33,185 nt of DNA from an uncultured Alphaproteobacteria bacterium (lineage in GTDB: Bacteria > Pseudomonadota > Alphaproteobacteria > Thalassobaculales > Thalassobaculaceae). The notes under the pieces are model-generated. The model did no database searches. It was not told the DNA's origin and saw nothing but the letters and a program-made list of their open reading frames with translations. Position 1 is the first letter of the stretch. Every line of letters starts with the position of its first letter. The stretch lies in assembly GCA_938028645.1 (NCBI GenBank), contig CALIMD010000157.1:1-33185 (forward strand). Direction: 5' to 3'. A program made the position numbers and the translations under genes. This document shows positions 6,730 to 15,455 of this stretch, in pieces.

Positions 6730-7454
6730 ATAACGCTACCCTAATCATAAGCAATCTCAATGCGAGTCATAAACGTGAACAAACCATCCGGGACATCGAA
6801 ATTACGCTAAAAGAGCATCAGTCTATGGTAATCTTTGGAGCCACTGGGGCAGGAAAAACGAGCCTATTGAGAGCTATAATGGGTTTAGATAAAATCTCTT
6901 CTGGAACCATTCAATTGAATGGACAGAACTTTCACACTATGAGCACACGACAGCGAGCGCATTTGGGAATTGGTTATTGTCCAGAGGGGCGACGCTTATT
7001 TCCAGGATTAACCGTTTGGGAAACCTTAGCAGTTACTTTCAATGGAAAAAAAGCAGAAAGAGATCGGCGCATTGATGAAATCTTTCACCTTCTGCCCGCC
7101 CTAAAAATTAAAAAAGGCGACAGGGCATGGTCTTTATCCGGAGGACAACAGCAGATGCTCGCAATTGCTAGAGCTACTATCAACAAGCCTAAACTAATCT
7201 TACTAGACGAACCAACACTAGGTTTATCACCTATAATGATAGATGAAATCATGGAAATTATAGGTTCCATAAAAGATAATGGCGCCACCATCCTCATGGC
7301 TGAACAGAAAATAGAGCCCAGTCTTTCAATAGGAGATTTAGTTGTCGTTTTATCCAGAGGAGAGATAATATACAAAGGACTGGGTGATGATATTGACCCC
7401 GATCAAATCGCTAGTATGGTAATGACCGGCAGCTTTGAACCTATACATAACTGA
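6726..7454 (+). CDS. LivF-family ABC transporter ATP-binding protein
   Basis: A 242-aa cytoplasmic ATPase, the usual length for LivF, that should dimerise with the fused LivG domain to power uptake. Walker A is GATGAGKTS (39-47). The LivF-typical YCPEGRRLFPGLTVWETL segment follows, the ABC signature LSGGQQQ is intact, Walker B is LILLDEPTLGLSP, and the switch region reads MAEQKIEPSL; LivF proteins normally have Glu-Gln here. The start overlaps the previous stop in ATGA (6726-6729), so the two genes are translationally coupled. An intact signature here paired with a degenerate one in LivG suggests an asymmetric ATPase pair. Confidence 0.92.
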   Translation: MNNATLIISNLNASHKREQTIRDIEITLKEHQSMVIFGATGAGKTSLLRAIMGLDKISSGTIQLNGQNFHTMSTRQRAHLGIGYCPEGRRLFPGLTVWETLAVTFNGKKAERDRRIDEIFHLLPALKIKKGDRAWSLSGGQQQMLAIARATINKPKLILLDEPTLGLSPIMIDEIMEIIGSIKDNGATILMAEQKIEPSLSIGDLVVVLSRGEIIYKGLGDDIDPDQIASMVMTGSFEPIHN

Positions 7455-7509
7455 AGAATTCGCATTTACTTTTCACACTCTCCAATAAAACTTAAACTGA
7501 GGATCTAGA

Positions 7510-8190
7510 ATGAACGGCGCCCTAACCCCTGACTTTAATAAAAGTCCCGCCCAATTGGCGGCAAATATATTATTAGATATAGAGGCAATTCATATTAGGC
7601 CCGATGATCCATTCACCTTCACGTCAGGTCGGTTGTCCCCAGTATATGTCGACTGTAGAAGAATCATATCTTTTCCTCGAGCCCGGTCAGAGTTAATGAA
7701 AATGAGTGTTAATCTTTTAAATCATACAGCTGGAGTTGAAGCCTTCGATGCAGTAGCAGGTGGGGAAACAGCCGGAATACCCTTTGCAGCTTGGATCGCT
7801 GAACTTTTAGGTCTACCCATGTTGTATATTCGAAAACAGGCAAAAGGTTTTGGCAGAAATGCTCGGATAGAGGGAACCTTTAAAGAGGACGCAAATATTT
7901 TACTTGTTGAGGATCTTGCAACGGATGGCGGGAGTAAACTGAGTTTCATAAATGCTATCCGCGAAGCAGGTGGAAAAGTGGACCATTGTTTTGTTATTTT
8001 TCATTATGGGAGTTTTCCAGAGAGTACTGTAAATTTGAAATCGGCCGGTGTCTCACTTCATGGTCTTTGCACCTGGTGGGATGTTCTCGAGGTTGCAGCA
8101 ACCCGTAATTATACGGCAGACCAAATAAACACGGTCAAAGATTTTTTAAATGACCCAGATGGCTGGGCAGAACGGAATAAATTAAGTTAG
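7510..8190 (+). CDS. pyrE: Orotate phosphoribosyltransferase
   Basis: A 226-aa cytoplasmic enzyme predicted to join orotate and PRPP to make orotidine 5'-phosphate in pyrimidine synthesis. Family marks are FTFTSGRLSPVYVDCRR near the N-terminus, GGETAGIPFAAW, YIRKQAKGFGRNARIEG (the flexible catalytic loop with Lys and Arg) and the PRPP-binding loop LLVEDLATDGGSK (Glu134, Asp135). The ATG has GAGGA 8 nt upstream. It lies 55 nt after the LivF stop on the same strand with no terminator hairpin between, so it may be read from the TPP-regulated transcript. Whether this is the cell's only pyrE or a paralogue cannot be seen here. If it is a paralogue, it could act on another pyrimidine linked to the importer; that is speculation. 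Confidence 0.92.
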   Translation: MNGALTPDFNKSPAQLAANILLDIEAIHIRPDDPFTFTSGRLSPVYVDCRRIISFPRARSELMKMSVNLLNHTAGVEAFDAVAGGETAGIPFAAWIAELLGLPMLYIRKQAKGFGRNARIEGTFKEDANILLVEDLATDGGSKLSFINAIREAGGKVDHCFVIFHYGSFPESTVNLKSAGVSLHGLCTWWDVLEVAATRNYTADQINTVKDFLNDPDGWAERNKLS

Positions 8191-8237
8191 ATTCAAATAA
8201 CGCTATCGTTTTAAGATGATAAAGAGGAAATTATAAA

Positions 8238-8861
8238 ATGCTGATAATTCATGGACGTAGAAATTCGTCTAATGTTCAGAAGGTTGTGTGGGCGCTTAAC
8301 GAGATGGAGGTATCCTATGAACGTTTAGACGTAGGAGGCGAATTCGGTATTGTTAACGAGCCCCCATATCTTGCAATGAACCCTAACGCGAGAGTCCCCA
8401 CCATGGAAGAAAATGGTTTTATACTCTGGGAGTCTAACGCTATCGTTCGTTACCTAACCGCTAAGCACGACACCGGAGGCCTTTATCCTTCTGACCCAAA
8501 AGTCCGAGCCTCGGCCGATCGTTGGATGGACTGGCAACATACCAGTGTAGGGCAATATATTACTCCAATCTTCTGGGGTCTGGTTAGAACCCCAGAGAGT
8601 GAGCGGGATTTAGATCTTATAGAGTCAAGCCGCCTTGGTATGATCGCAGCCATGCAGATTTTAAATAACAACTTATCCGATAAAAACTTTGTCGCCGGCG
8701 ATGCATTTACCATGGGCGATATCCCATTAGCTATTCACGTTTATCGCTGGTTCCGGCTAATCCAAGATCGGCCTACAATGGAACATTTAGAAAATTGGTT
8801 TGATCGGCTTTCTAAACGATCCGCATTTAAAACCCATGTATTGGATATCCCTTTCACCTAA
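8238..8861 (+). CDS. Glutathione S-transferase family protein
   Basis: A 207-aa cytosolic GST. The thioredoxin-like N-domain begins LIIHGRRNSSNVQKVVWAL, with Ser10/Ser11 in the position of the catalytic Ser of theta/beta-like GSTs. It continues to the cis-Pro segment NARVPTME and the glutathione gamma-glutamyl site LWESNAIVRYL (Glu-Ser). The C-terminal helical domain carries the N-capping motif FVAGDAFTMGDIPLAIHVYR. It would conjugate glutathione to an electrophile, or act as a glutathione-dependent lyase or dehalogenase; the substrate is unknown. AGAGGA precedes the ATG. It follows pyrE by 47 nt on the same strand with no clear terminator. Confidence 0.88.
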   Translation: MLIIHGRRNSSNVQKVVWALNEMEVSYERLDVGGEFGIVNEPPYLAMNPNARVPTMEENGFILWESNAIVRYLTAKHDTGGLYPSDPKVRASADRWMDWQHTSVGQYITPIFWGLVRTPESERDLDLIESSRLGMIAAMQILNNNLSDKNFVAGDAFTMGDIPLAIHVYRWFRLIQDRPTMEHLENWFDRLSKRSAFKTHVLDIPFT

Positions 8862-8931
8862 AGGAAAAGTAGCTTTGGATTTAGCGAATTAGAAACTGCA
8901 TTGCTGTAGATAGTTTAAGAAAGATAAAATA

Positions 8932-10611
8932 ATGAGGGTTGGACTGTGGCTATTGGGGCTCTTAGTTTCACTGGTAACACTAAATTCGACTGAGGCATGG
9001 ACCAAGCAACGTCTTGTAATTGGAGTGACGCAGTTTCCTTCGACACTCAATCCTCTAATAGATTCAATGTTGATAAAATCGTACGTCTTAGCCATGGCAC
9101 GGCGTCAGATTTCAATAATTGATCACAACTGGGAGCCCGTTTGCCAGCTTTGTACTGAATTGGCGACTTTTGAAAATGGTCGCGCCAAAGTATTCTCCAT
9201 AAAAGATGAATACGGAAGGGCTACTGGAGAACGGGGTGTTAGAACCCGGTTCACTCTCAAAGATGAACTTTTTTGGGGGGATGGAACGCCGGTTACGACT
9301 GAAGATATCTTTTTCACGTGGCAAGTTGGCAAGCACAGAGAGACGGGTGTAACCAACCATCAATCTTTCACAGATATTATCGATATTGAAGTCCACGATG
9401 CTAAATCATTCACTATTATAAACAAGAAATTAGACTACCGGTATTATGCATTAAGTGGGTTTAATATTCTTCCCGCACATCTCGAGAGAGACGCCTTTAA
9501 AAAGCCACGCGACTATAGGAAAAAGACGCTATACCAAACAAACCCCACGCATCCGGGGCTATATAATGGCCCGTATCGTATCACTAAGATCGTCTCCGGA
9601 TCGTATATTGTTTTGGAACGGAATGAGTATTGGAAGGGAAAGCCTCCTGGTTTCAAACAAATACAAGTTAAAACAATAGAAAAAACCTCTGCATTAGAAG
9701 CTAATCTTTTATCTGGGGCAATCGACTATATCGCGGGAGAGGCAGGGCTTTCATTAGATCAAGCGGTATCATTTGAGAAGCGACATTCCAAAAGATATAA
9801 CGTTTCGTATAAACCAGGATTGATCTACGAACACCTAGATTTAATGTTGGACAATCCAATACTTTCTGACTTAAGAGTTCGAAAAGCATTAATCCATTCC
9901 ATCGATCGGACAGCTATCAGCAATAGGTTGTTTAGCGGCAAACAGCCTGTAGCGCATAATAAAATTCATCCATTAGATTGGATACACACAAATACCGTTA
10001 AGAAATATTCCTATGACCCCCAGAAAGCACGAGAACTTTTGAATGATGCTGGATGGAATACTATTAATGCGGGAATTAGATACAACTCATCCGGAAAGAA
10101 ACTTCAGCTAGAACTGATGTCAACTGCTGGAAATAGATCAAGAGAATTGGTAGAGCAGGTGCTACAAAGTTACTGGAAAGCCGTTGGTATTGAGATAAAA
10201 ATACGAAACCAACCTGCTCGCGTCCTATTTGGAGAGACTATTAGTAAAAGAAAATTTACCGGACTGGCAATGTTTGCTTGGTTATCCGCACCCGAATCAT
10301 TGCCGCGAACGACGCTTCATTCTCAATCAGTACCAACAAAAGAAAACAATTGGTCCGGACAGAATTATACAGGTTTTAAGAATCAATTAATGGACCAGTT
10401 GATTGACTCCATAGAGATAGAACTAGAAAAAGATAAACGAAAAAAGCTCTGGGAACAGTTACAAAGATTATATGCAGAGCAACTTCCTGCTATACCGTTG
10501 TATTTTAGGGCAAATAGCTTCATTGTTCCTAAATGGCTTAAGGGAATCAGACCAACTGGTCACATGTTTACATCAACTAACTGGGTAGAGGATTGGCACT
10601 TTATTAAGTAA
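8932..10611 (+). CDS. Peptide/nickel-type ABC substrate-binding protein (SBP_bac_5)
   Basis: A 559-aa periplasmic binding protein of the DppA/OppA cluster. A signal peptide is visible (MRVGLWLLGLLVSLVTL, cleavage near TEA-W). The family pattern of a large three-lobed binder is clear: the start QRLVIGVTQFPSTLNPLID, then RFTLKDELFWGDGTPVTTEDIFFTW, GLYNGPYRITK, and DLRVRKALIHSIDRTAI. A C-terminal PAIPLYFRANSFIVPKWLKGI segment completes it. It should bring a peptide or other large polar solute to the two permeases that follow. The gene starts 70 nt after the GST stop. Exact substrate is unknown. Confidence 0.9.
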   Translation: MRVGLWLLGLLVSLVTLNSTEAWTKQRLVIGVTQFPSTLNPLIDSMLIKSYVLAMARRQISIIDHNWEPVCQLCTELATFENGRAKVFSIKDEYGRATGERGVRTRFTLKDELFWGDGTPVTTEDIFFTWQVGKHRETGVTNHQSFTDIIDIEVHDAKSFTIINKKLDYRYYALSGFNILPAHLERDAFKKPRDYRKKTLYQTNPTHPGLYNGPYRITKIVSGSYIVLERNEYWKGKPPGFKQIQVKTIEKTSALEANLLSGAIDYIAGEAGLSLDQAVSFEKRHSKRYNVSYKPGLIYEHLDLMLDNPILSDLRVRKALIHSIDRTAISNRLFSGKQPVAHNKIHPLDWIHTNTVKKYSYDPQKARELLNDAGWNTINAGIRYNSSGKKLQLELMSTAGNRSRELVEQVLQSYWKAVGIEIKIRNQPARVLFGETISKRKFTGLAMFAWLSAPESLPRTTLHSQSVPTKENNWSGQNYTGFKNQLMDQLIDSIEIELEKDKRKKLWEQLQRLYAEQLPAIPLYFRANSFIVPKWLKGIRPTGHMFTSTNWVEDWHFIK

Positions 10612-10664
10612 TATCCAATCATCTAAAGTAGTAACTCTTTAGAAATAGATTATAAATTTACTAC

Positions 10665-11627
10665 ATGATTAGATTTATTATCAGCCGAACATTTCAGTCA
10701 CTAATGGTACTCCTGATAATGAGTTTTATTATCTATTTGCTGCTGGGGCTTATGCCCGGCGACCCAATAGATTTAATGGTCGGATCTAACCCCGAGATCT
10801 CAAGCGATGACATACAAAGATTAAAAGAACTTTACAATGTAGATAAGCCAATACTTGAAAGATATTTAATTTGGATAACTAATGCTGTGCAGGGAGATTT
10901 TGGGTATTCCAGACTATTTTCTCAACCCATTATGGATATTCTCGCTCCCAGATTATTCAATTCAATAGTATTAATGAGCGTTTCGCTAGTTTTAGCTTTA
11001 TTAGTTGCAATACCCGCTGGTATTTACGCGGCAACCCATCCAAATTCTCTTCTAGAAAAAGCCATAAACTTTCTCTGCTTTGCTGGAATTTCAATTCCCC
11101 CATTTTGGTTGGCGCTTTTGTTTATTTTATTGTTTTCGGTATTCACTGGAGTTTTACCAGCCAGTGGAATGGAAACAATTGGTGATGGTAGCGTAATCGA
11201 CCGAGTTCACCATATGATATTACCGGTGGCAACTTTGTCCATGGCAACGATAGCGGGATACACACGGCACGTGAGTGCCTCTATGACCGAGGTTCTCCAA
11301 AACGACTTTATAAGAACTGCGAGAGCAAAGGGATTATTAGAAAAATCTGTCTTGTGGCGGCATGCCCTCAAGAATGCATTAATTCCCGTGGTGACAATCA
11401 TAGCGTTAGACTTTGGTTCTTTATTCTCTGGGGCACTAATAACAGAAACAATGTTTTCATGGCTTGGAATGGGAAAGACTATTTACGATGCCATAATTGG
11501 TAGCGACTATAATTTAGCGTTAATTGGCCTTCTGCTGGCCACAGTACTGACCTTAACAGCAAACATAATGGCTGATATTGCCTACGCCACTTTGGACCCG
11601 CGTATAAACTATCAAAAGAAAAACTAG
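10665..11627 (+). CDS. DppB/OppB-family ABC transporter permease
   Basis: A 320-aa inner-membrane permease. It begins with the classic hydrophobic helix IISRTFQSLMVLLIMSFIIY, then LGLMPGDPIDLMVG and a periplasmic domain containing YNVDKPILERYLIW and GDFGYS. About five further spans follow. The cytoplasmic EAA coupling loop is RTARAKGLLEKSVLWRHALKNALIPV, near residues 220-245, where the cognate ATPase would dock. The gene ends directly against the ATG of the next permease. No DppD or DppF ATPase gene is found in the window, so the energising subunits must be encoded elsewhere. Confidence 0.92.
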   Translation: MIRFIISRTFQSLMVLLIMSFIIYLLLGLMPGDPIDLMVGSNPEISSDDIQRLKELYNVDKPILERYLIWITNAVQGDFGYSRLFSQPIMDILAPRLFNSIVLMSVSLVLALLVAIPAGIYAATHPNSLLEKAINFLCFAGISIPPFWLALLFILLFSVFTGVLPASGMETIGDGSVIDRVHHMILPVATLSMATIAGYTRHVSASMTEVLQNDFIRTARAKGLLEKSVLWRHALKNALIPVVTIIALDFGSLFSGALITETMFSWLGMGKTIYDAIIGSDYNLALIGLLLATVLTLTANIMADIAYATLDPRINYQKKN

Positions 11628-12545
11628 ATGAGCACGCGAATTCTCAAAACACAAAAAAGTGCCTTTTTCTCTAGGTTTTTAAATACGTCCCCCGCTGTTA
11701 TTAGTCTTTCCTTTCTATCATTAATGATTTTAATAATTCTTTTGGCACCTATTTATGAATTTTTAAGAGCGGCAGACCCAACCCGAGTTGATTTATTTAA
11801 CCGGTTTTTGGGACCGAGTGGAACCTATATTCTTGGAACCGACGAACTGGGTAGAGATCTAATGTTACGCCTATTAAACGGCGGCAAAGTCTCTCTTTCA
11901 ATCGGCTTAATAACTTCAATTATCGTTGGCTCAATAGGAACTGTGCTAGGGCTCACATCAGGTTATTTCGGAGGGAAAATAGATTCTATTATAATGCGAT
12001 TTGCCGATACTATAATTTCACTTCCTCTTCTTCCTCTATTGATTGTTTTAACGGCAATAGATTTAAGTAAACTTGGCATTCCACAAACGTATATTGACAT
12101 GCCTTTCTTCAGCACTTGCAAAATAATAATAATAATTTCCATCGTTGGATGGCCCACAATAGCCCGTTTAGTGAGGGCTTCTACTTTAACGGTTAGAGAG
12201 GAAGATTTCATTAAGGTTGCATTAGCTCAAGGATATGGTCCAATGCGCATCATTTTTAGACATATACTGCCAAATGTTACTTCGCCAATCATTGTAGCAA
12301 CTACATTGGCTATTGGTAATATCATCCTTTTTGAAAGCGTATTGAGTTTTCTTGGCCTTGGAATTCAACCTCCTGTAGCCAGCTGGGGCAATATGCTTAC
12401 GGGTGCCCAGGAATTATTATACGAAGATCCAAAGCTTGCTATTTGGCCTGGCACCTTAATATTCTTAACGGTTATAGCATTCAACTTTCTTGGAGATTCC
12501 TTGCAAAGGGCTTTTAGAACTAGATCGATTCAGATCATTGAGTAA
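11628..12545 (+). CDS. DppC/OppC-family ABC transporter permease
   Basis: A 305-aa inner-membrane permease that partners the preceding DppB-type protein. It has a first transmembrane helix near 23-46, then the conserved GTDELGRDLMLRLLNGGKVSLSIGL segment, the usual DppC marker. The EAA loop is KVALAQGYGPMRIIFRHILPNV. The C-terminal block VASWGNMLTGAQELLYEDP and the WPGTLIFLTVIAFNFLGDSL end are typical. The ATG immediately follows the DppB stop (zero gap), indicating coupled translation. Normally DppD and DppF follow; here a small lipoprotein gene follows instead. Confidence 0.92.
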   Translation: MSTRILKTQKSAFFSRFLNTSPAVISLSFLSLMILIILLAPIYEFLRAADPTRVDLFNRFLGPSGTYILGTDELGRDLMLRLLNGGKVSLSIGLITSIIVGSIGTVLGLTSGYFGGKIDSIIMRFADTIISLPLLPLLIVLTAIDLSKLGIPQTYIDMPFFSTCKIIIIISIVGWPTIARLVRASTLTVREEDFIKVALAQGYGPMRIIFRHILPNVTSPIIVATTLAIGNIILFESVLSFLGLGIQPPVASWGNMLTGAQELLYEDPKLAIWPGTLIFLTVIAFNFLGDSLQRAFRTRSIQIIE

Positions 12546-12576
12546 AACCTACCAAAGTCTGTTATACAGTTAGACT

Positions 12577-12984
12577 ATGAAACGCATATTTTATTTCCTT
12601 ATTTTTAGTTTTGCCATTCTTTCCATTATTGGATGTGAGGAAACTATGCCCTTATCCTCTAATCAACGAGAGCTCAACCCCCCACCAGGAAATGGCTACG
12701 TTGGCAAGGTCTGTCTTTTGGTCCGAAATAAAGCGCCTTTCAGCATAACTGGAAGAGTACAGTTAAAATCACGCGAACGATCTAGTTTCCGGTTATCCCG
12801 CAATGAAAGCTATAAAATGTGTTTAACCGGGGAGCTGTATGGAGCTAATACCGTTTCATTCGTATTAACCAATTTTTTAACACTACCTTTGTTTTCTTGT
12901 TATACAAAAACAGATCGCTCTATTGATATTTATGCTCGACGCCGCGGTGATAGTTGGGTCTATACTGCAACCTGTCGAAAATAG
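12577..12984 (+). CDS. Small putative lipoprotein of unknown function
   Basis: I do not recognise a family for this 135-aa protein. It has a lipoprotein signal: a basic MKR start, a hydrophobic run, and a lipobox ending IIGC with the acylated Cys at 20. Residues after the Cys are EE, so retention in the inner membrane is not signalled by an Asp at +2. The mature part holds four more cysteines and is rich in Arg and Ser, with a NAPFSIT-like middle (NKAPFSITG), suggesting a small beta-rich exported domain with disulfides. The gene lies 31 nt after the DppC stop and converges with ribokinase (7-bp gap). Its link to the transporter is positional only. Confidence 0.65.
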   Translation: MKRIFYFLIFSFAILSIIGCEETMPLSSNQRELNPPPGNGYVGKVCLLVRNKAPFSITGRVQLKSRERSSFRLSRNESYKMCLTGELYGANTVSFVLTNFLTLPLFSCYTKTDRSIDIYARRRGDSWVYTATCRK

Positions 12985-12991
12985 ACTTATA

Positions 12992-13912
12992 TCACGTCCA
13001 TTGTTTGATTAATTCTGGGGGCGGGAGCCTTTCCATATTTCTTTCTATTTCCTGGGAAGAGAGCAAGCTGGTTTGCGCTCCCTCAGCTAAGCAAGTGAGA
13101 CCACCTGCTACAGAAGCAAAACTCAGAGCCGACAAACTACTCTTCCCAATACTCAAACAAGCGGCAAAAACACCTACAAAAGCATCCCCAGCCCCAACAG
13201 TATCTAACGGTTTTAAATCAAGTGCTTTGGTCCGATATACACCACTACCGTTAGCTAAAACTGCACCTTCATCACCGAGTGTAACAATAGTTTCCGCATC
13301 ATATTTTTCAAAAAATTCCCTTGCATAATTTTTGGCTGAACCCTTTTTTCCGGCCAAGATCTTTGCTTCTCCGGCGTTTAAGATGAGGTAATCACAAAGT
13401 TTCAAAACGTCATCATCTAGTTTAAGTGCTGGTGCCAAATTAAGGACAATTCTACAACCGGCTTTTCGGGCCCGAAAAATTACTTTTCTGATCTCAGCGA
13501 TAGGCACCTCCATTTGAAGCACCAGTGTCGTATCCTCATTAAGTTGGGTATCAGTTACCTGGTCAGAAGTCGTTTTTAAATTGGCTCCACTTGCAACAAC
13601 AATCTGGTTTTCCCCTTCATTTTCCACCATTACACAGGCTGTACCGGTGGTAACTTGTCTTTGAATTATTCCACTTACCCCAACATTAGAGTTTTGGAGT
13701 GCGTTTATCACAGGGTTAGCAAAAATATCGGTTCCCACGCTCCCTATCATTTCAACGTGTCCTCCTAGACTGGCAGCAGCAACTGCCTGGTTCGCTCCCT
13801 TGCCCCCTGGTTGAAATTTATATTTCGAGCAAAGAACAGTTTCGCCTTTTTTAGGGAGGTTATTTACATTAAAAAATAAATCTGCATTCAACGAGCCAAA
13901 AACTAAAATCAT
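12992..13912 (-). CDS. rbsK: Ribokinase (PfkB family)
   Basis: A 306-aa cytoplasmic sugar kinase, predicted to phosphorylate ribose at O5 with ATP. It has the N-terminal FGSLNADLFFNVNNLPKKGET motif, the PfkB signature GGKGANQAVAAASLGG (36-51) and the ribokinase hinge asparagine/glutamate pair in LILNAGEAKIL. The C-terminal signature is DTVGAGDAFVGVFAACLS, with the catalytic base Asp243. ATG 13912 is preferred because GGAAG lies 9 nt upstream; the frame also extends five codons to a TTG. No ribose transporter adjoins it, but the BMP-type importer at 23996-28713 could supply nucleosides whose ribose needs this enzyme. That link is inference. Other PfkB sugar kinases are possible. Confidence 0.85.
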   Translation of the reverse strand: MILVFGSLNADLFFNVNNLPKKGETVLCSKYKFQPGGKGANQAVAAASLGGHVEMIGSVGTDIFANPVINALQNSNVGVSGIIQRQVTTGTACVMVENEGENQIVVASGANLKTTSDQVTDTQLNEDTTLVLQMEVPIAEIRKVIFRARKAGCRIVLNLAPALKLDDDVLKLCDYLILNAGEAKILAGKKGSAKNYAREFFEKYDAETIVTLGDEGAVLANGSGVYRTKALDLKPLDTVGAGDAFVGVFAACLSIGKSSLSALSFASVAGGLTCLAEGAQTSLLSSQEIERNMERLPPPELIKQWT

Positions 13913-13988
13913 GATGGGGTCTTCCAACGAACGTTAATACCTGATAGAGCCTGAGACTAAGCGTGCAAATGGTCAACCCGGAAAAAAA

Positions 13989-15446
13989 ATGTCAACTATT
14001 TATCCCGTGATACTTTCAGGTGGTTCCGGAACTCGCTTATGGCCTATTTCAAGGCCTTTGTTTCCTAAACAATTTTTGGCTATTGATGGGCCATATAGTT
14101 TTTTTCAAGAGACAGCACTGCGTTTCAATAGACAAGAGAACTTTGCAGCACCAACGGTTATCTGTAATTCTGAACACCGTTTTATCGTAGCCCAGCAATT
14201 ATTAGATATTGATATTGTGCCTTCGAATATCATTCTCGAACCCGTTGGTCGAAATACTGCAGCCGCAGCCGCCATAGCGGCTATGAAAGTTAGTGAGAGC
14301 AACCCCAATGGGCTCGTCCTTCTTCTCGCATCCGATCATAAAATAAATAAGCCTCACCTATTGCGAGAAGCAGTGCGGTCAGCAATACCAGCGGCAAAAG
14401 GGAACCACCTTACAACTTTTGGAATTAAACCCAATCATCCAGAAACCGGGTTTGGGTATATCAAAATGGGGCAGCCCATTAAAGCTGCAGAAAACTGCTT
14501 CACCGTCGATAAATTTGAAGAAAAGCCCAACCTTGAAAGCGCTAAAGACTACATAAGATCCGGGGATTATCTATGGAACAGTAGTCTTTTCCTATTTAAA
14601 GCAGATACTTACTTAAAAGAATTATCTACTTTTGAACCGGAAATAGCTGATGCGTGCAGAACGGCACTCAATAACGCCACACCTGATTTAGATTTCATTA
14701 GATTGGATGAAGAAGCTTTCTCCAAAGCTCCCTCAATATCTATTGATTACGCAGTGATGGAGAAAACCCGTCAAGCCTGTGTCACACCAGTTGAACCTGA
14801 GTGGAATGATGCAGGATCCTGGACAGCATTATGGGAGATTTTAGAAAAGGATACCAATCAAAATGTTACAGTTGGAGATGTCATTCTAAAAAACACCAAA
14901 GACACGATAGTTCATGCTGGCTCGAGGCTAGTTGCAACCGTTGGTGTTAAAAATCTGGTTGTTGCTGAGACGCCAGATGCTGTTTTGGTAATGAACAAAG
15001 ACGACTCACAAGAAGTGAAAAAGGTTGTGGAAGTACTCAACTCCCAAGACAGAAGTGAAGCGAAGCACCATACAAAGGTGCATCGACCCTGGGGCAATTT
15101 TGAAGCGCTAATTTCAGAGCTCAATTACCAGGTGAAACGCATAACCGTGACCCCTGGCTCCACCTTATCTTTACAAACACATAAAAAGCGCTCCGAGCAT
15201 TGGGTCGTTATAACGGGCGTGGCCACCGTTACTCGCGGCCCCAGCCAGGATGAACTTGAAATTATAAATTTACACCAGAATCAGTCTATCGATATCCCAC
15301 TTGGATGGTTGCATCGGTTAGAAAATAAACAAAAAGGACCTTTGATTATTGTTGAGGTTCAATCCGGTGATTATTTGGGAGAGGACGACATAGAACGCTT
15401 TGAAGATATCTATGGAAGGGTGATTGAACCAAATAATGGGAAATAG
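13989..15446 (+). CDS. manC: Mannose-1-phosphate guanylyltransferase / mannose-6-phosphate isomerase
   Basis: A 485-aa bifunctional enzyme of GDP-mannose synthesis. The N-terminal nucleotidyltransferase has the signature LSGGSGTRLWPISRPLFPKQF (9-29; Lys27 at the sugar-phosphate site), then NTAAAAAIAA and LLASDHKI. FEEKPN and LWNSSLFLFKADTYL follow further on, with WNDAGSW later. The C-terminal type II phosphomannose isomerase domain is a cupin with HRPWGNFEAL and the metal-site segment QTHKKRSEHWVV (396-407), then IPLGWLHRLEN. Length is typical (about 470-480). GGAAA precedes the ATG. It is divergent from ribokinase with a 76-nt gap to that gene's ATG and sits away from any exopolysaccharide or O-antigen cluster. 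Confidence 0.94.
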   Translation: MSTIYPVILSGGSGTRLWPISRPLFPKQFLAIDGPYSFFQETALRFNRQENFAAPTVICNSEHRFIVAQQLLDIDIVPSNIILEPVGRNTAAAAAIAAMKVSESNPNGLVLLLASDHKINKPHLLREAVRSAIPAAKGNHLTTFGIKPNHPETGFGYIKMGQPIKAAENCFTVDKFEEKPNLESAKDYIRSGDYLWNSSLFLFKADTYLKELSTFEPEIADACRTALNNATPDLDFIRLDEEAFSKAPSISIDYAVMEKTRQACVTPVEPEWNDAGSWTALWEILEKDTNQNVTVGDVILKNTKDTIVHAGSRLVATVGVKNLVVAETPDAVLVMNKDDSQEVKKVVEVLNSQDRSEAKHHTKVHRPWGNFEALISELNYQVKRITVTPGSTLSLQTHKKRSEHWVVITGVATVTRGPSQDELEIINLHQNQSIDIPLGWLHRLENKQKGPLIIVEVQSGDYLGEDDIERFEDIYGRVIEPNNGK

Positions 15447-15455
15447 GCACAATCC

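Noticed and set aside
12954-13328. 124-codon plus-strand frame after the lipoprotein gene
   Set aside because: It is antisense to the ribokinase gene, whose frame has both PfkB signatures.
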